DNA of 64,000 nucleotides from Paenibacillus aquistagni (lineage in GTDB: Bacteria > Bacillota > Bacilli > Paenibacillales > Paenibacillaceae): assembly GCF_900177815.1 (NCBI RefSeq), contig NZ_FXAZ01000001.1, forward strand, positions 1,550,001-1,614,000. The letters run 5' to 3'. The notes under the pieces are model-generated. The model was given only the letters and a program-made list of their open reading frames with translations, was not told where the DNA came from and searched no databases. Within the stretch, counting starts at the first letter, position 1. Each line of letters starts with the position of its first letter. Below, one piece after another: positions 62,335 to 64,000 of the stretch. A program made the translations under genes and the position numbers.

Positions 62335-63459
62335 TTACTTGCTGTATTCGCTCATCCAATCCTGCTCGCCTTGTGTGCTGCCGCCCCAGCCCTTTACATA
62401 CTCTCCAAGCTCATCTGTAGAGATTTGCTTATCGGCAGGCAGCTGATCACGATGCACATAGACAGGCTCAAGAATAACCTTGTCCTCGGTCTGGTCGCCA
62501 TGCAGCTTCTGGAACAAATAGCGAACTTGAATGCGTCCGATATCCTTTGGATCTACAGCGGCACTAGCCACCCACGGACTTGCAGGGTTCTGCAGCATTT
62601 GCAAATCCTCATCACTCATGTCAATTCCGTAGATCTTGATATCCGTACGTCCCGCTTGTTGGATCGCACGCGCCGCACCCTTGGCAAATTCATCATAGGA
62701 TGCCCATACCGCTGTGATCTCGCCTTCCTTCGGATATTGCTTAAGAATTGCTTCCATTTTGGCTTGTGTATCAAGTGCTGTACTATTCGATACACTTCCA
62801 AAGGCTGCAATTTCCTTAATGTCTGGATATGTATTCAAAAATTGCTCATAGGCAACCTGACGTCGCTCCATCGGTGCAAAACCTGCTGTCCAGATCTTAA
62901 CGATATTCCCTTTGCCCCCTGCATCCTTCGCGAGCTGCTCCAACGTCATCTCCGCCATCTTCTGGTCCCCTTGCTCGATGACTGTAATGCCTGGGATCTC
63001 AACTAAGGCATCAAAGGCAACCACTGGAATGTTCGCCTCTTTGGCCTTGTTCATGCCAGCCGTTAACGTAGCTGCGTCACCATGGTCAGTCAGGATGCCG
63101 TCGAATTTCTGGTTCACGGCCATCTCAAGCTGCGAAGCCATCTTGGACTTGTCCGTTTCTGCTACAAAGGTTGTCAGCTCGCCGCCAAAGCGCTCCACTT
63201 CCTCCTTTACGCCTGCCAAGTACTGTTGGGAGAATGTGCCTGAATTGAACTCCATCACTAAGGCGATCTTCTTGCCTTTAAGATCTGAAGCTTGATCTGC
63301 CGATGTTTCCGTTACCGGCTCAACCTTTCCCGATCCTGATCCAGCAGGCTCGGAGCTGCCGACAGTCTTGACGCCGCAAGCACTCACAAGCATGGCGAGC
63401 ATCAGCAGCATCGTCAGGATTATGGCCTTTCTCTTTTTACCGTGCGCAATTTGTGTCAT
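62335..63459 (-). CDS. Sugar-type ABC importer, substrate-binding lipoprotein
   Basis: Periplasmic-binding-protein-like lipoprotein of the RbsB family, 374 residues. Signal peptide with lipobox LVSACG (Cys about residue 28), a Ser/Gly-rich linker, then the two-lobe binding domain (KKIALVMEFNSGTFSQQYLA ... ASYDEFAKGAARAIQQAG). GGAG lies 9 nt before the ATG at 63459. It is longer than classical ribose-binding proteins. First gene of the three-gene importer; no kinase, regulator or isomerase gene is near. Confidence 0.9.
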   Translation of the reverse strand: MTQIAHGKKRKAIILTMLLMLAMLVSACGVKTVGSSEPAGSGSGKVEPVTETSADQASDLKGKKIALVMEFNSGTFSQQYLAGVKEEVERFGGELTTFVAETDKSKMASQLEMAVNQKFDGILTDHGDAATLTAGMNKAKEANIPVVAFDALVEIPGITVIEQGDQKMAEMTLEQLAKDAGGKGNIVKIWTAGFAPMERRQVAYEQFLNTYPDIKEIAAFGSVSNSTALDTQAKMEAILKQYPKEGEITAVWASYDEFAKGAARAIQQAGRTDIKIYGIDMSDEDLQMLQNPASPWVASAAVDPKDIGRIQVRYLFQKLHGDQTEDKVILEPVYVHRDQLPADKQISTDELGEYVKGWGGSTQGEQDWMSEYSK

Positions 63460-63655
63460 CACTTTGTTCTCCGCCCGTAATCCTTTTCTTCTTGTTGAAC
63501 GTCCATCCAAGTTTTTCCTCACGTTCATAGACAATAATATAACGACTAATTCCTAGTATGTAAATCGGTTTTGTTAAATTTATGCTGAATTTTTTAATCA
63601 AATGTCGAATAAAACGCATTAAATGGAAAAACAAGCTATAAAAGGCGCATTCCAA

Positions 63656-63701
63656 TAAAAAAACAGAGGCGCCAGGACCATATTCATCCCGCTTCCTCTG
63701 T
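63656..63701 (-). terminator. Terminator after the gene at the window end
   Basis: - strand ACAGAGG / CCTCTGT stem (long loop with inner pairing) and a run of seven T, 32 nt after the stop of the acidic-protein gene. Confidence 0.82.
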
Positions 63702-63732
63702 CTTGTGATCATGGCATGAGCCATAAATTATG

Positions 63733-64000
63733 TTATTGTTCGGACTCCTGCTCAAGCGCTGCATCAAGCAGTGCATCAAACAAATCATCATCATCCGTTA
63801 ACCGCTGATCAAGCTTCAGGAATTCCTCTTCATCGCCCGATTCAGACGTGAAGTGAAGGCTGTAGTCCCAGTCTCTCCCCTTCTTGCTAAAGAAAGAAAT
63901 CTCATACGGGAATTGATAGCCTTCCAAACGGAACACCACATTCCCCTGCAGCGATTGATCTGCGTTCTTGGTCATATTTGCTTCTTGAATATGCAGTTCC
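63733..64000 (-). CDS. Small acidic protein, start beyond or at the window edge
   Basis: Not recognised. From the ATG at 63975 it has 80 residues, beginning with a beta-rich half (VVFRLEGYQFPYEISFFS) and ending in a very acidic helix (TDDDDLFDALLDAALEQESE). The frame stays open from 63975 to the window edge (ELHIQEAN before that ATG), and only a weak AAGAAG precedes the ATG, so the true start may lie outside. In B. subtilis spoIVA lies in this direction beyond hup, but this protein is not SpoIVA. Confidence 0.6.
   Translation of the reverse strand, partial: ELHIQEANMTKNADQSLQGNVVFRLEGYQFPYEISFFSKKGRDWDYSLHFTSESGDEEEFLKLDQRLTDDDDLFDALLDAALEQESEQ

Noticed and set aside
1..64000. CRISPR arrays, tRNA or rRNA genes, prophage or insertion sequences
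   Set aside because: No direct-repeat array, cloverleaf, rRNA stretch or transposase or integrase gene was noticed on reading either strand.

Overview
This 64 kb window looks like a chromosomal segment of an endospore-forming Bacillales bacterium, most likely Paenibacillaceae (Paenibacillus-like). Gene content and order follow the Bacillus subtilis chromosome from the ypmB/asnS/dnaD block through dinG-panDCB-birA-cca-bshA-bshB1-mgsA-dapB-ypjD, ypjC/ypjB/ypjA-qcrCBA-ypiF, tyrA-hisC-trpABFCDE-aroH-aroB-aroC-cheR-ndk-hepT-menG-hepS-mtrB-hup. Bacillithiol genes, YpjB, an IDEAL protein, TRAP and many strong AGGAGG-type ribosome sites with TTG or GTG starts all agree with this. No rRNA, tRNA, CRISPR array or insertion sequence was seen.

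Layout. Bases 1-4499 (+ strand): the end of proA, then proC and mtnW-mtnX-mtnB (proline synthesis and methionine salvage), closed by a two-way terminator. Bases 4.8-17 kb (- strand): hbd-ackA-asnS-dnaD, a compact FtsH-like protease with a membrane partner, tseB (ypmB), mtaD, rex and a DnaQ-DinG fusion. Bases 17-26.7 kb (-): a TPR protein, panD-panC-panB behind a structured leader, birA, cca, bshA, bshB1, mgsA, dapB and a MazG-like pyrophosphohydrolase. Bases 26.8-35.8 kb: a YitT membrane protein (+), ypjB, a VOC protein, ypjA, the menaquinol:cytochrome c reductase operon qcrABC, ypiF, a stand-alone IDEAL protein, a gamma-carbonic-anhydrase-like protein, an unknown 377-residue protein and a histidine phosphatase.

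Bases 35.8-39.5 kb: a zinc-type anti-sigma factor and ECF sigma factor, an unlisted 42-codon membrane-peptide ORF, a DUF2935 protein and a small Sm-like protein with a basic hydrophobic tail. Bases 39.5-50.9 kb (-): the aromatic supraoperon aroC-aroB-aroH-trpE-trpD-trpC-trpF-trpB-trpA-hisC-tyrA. A clear TRAP target (ten GAG/TAG triplets), an antiterminator and a terminator lie before trpE, and the TRAP gene mtrB is about 11 kb away. Bases 51-59.5 kb (-): a small unknown gene, cheR, ndk, the menaquinone block hepS-menG-mqnP-ubiX-mqnA-hepT, an exported protein, mtrB and hup. Bases 59.7-64 kb (-): a sugar-type ABC importer and a small acidic protein cut by the window edge.

The most unusual item is trpE. 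The frame is intact, coupled to trpD and sits under TRAP control, but the protein lacks about 80 residues of the chorismate-binding catalytic core and has altered remaining active-site motifs, while the motifs of the tryptophan-binding allosteric site are kept. It looks like an anthranilate synthase pseudoenzyme rather than a working enzyme. Other points of interest are the 5'-terminal position of the TRAP site, the panB leader, the small ORF beside the ECF sigma factor, the FtsH variant without an extracytoplasmic domain, and futalosine-pathway genes inside the hepS-hepT block.
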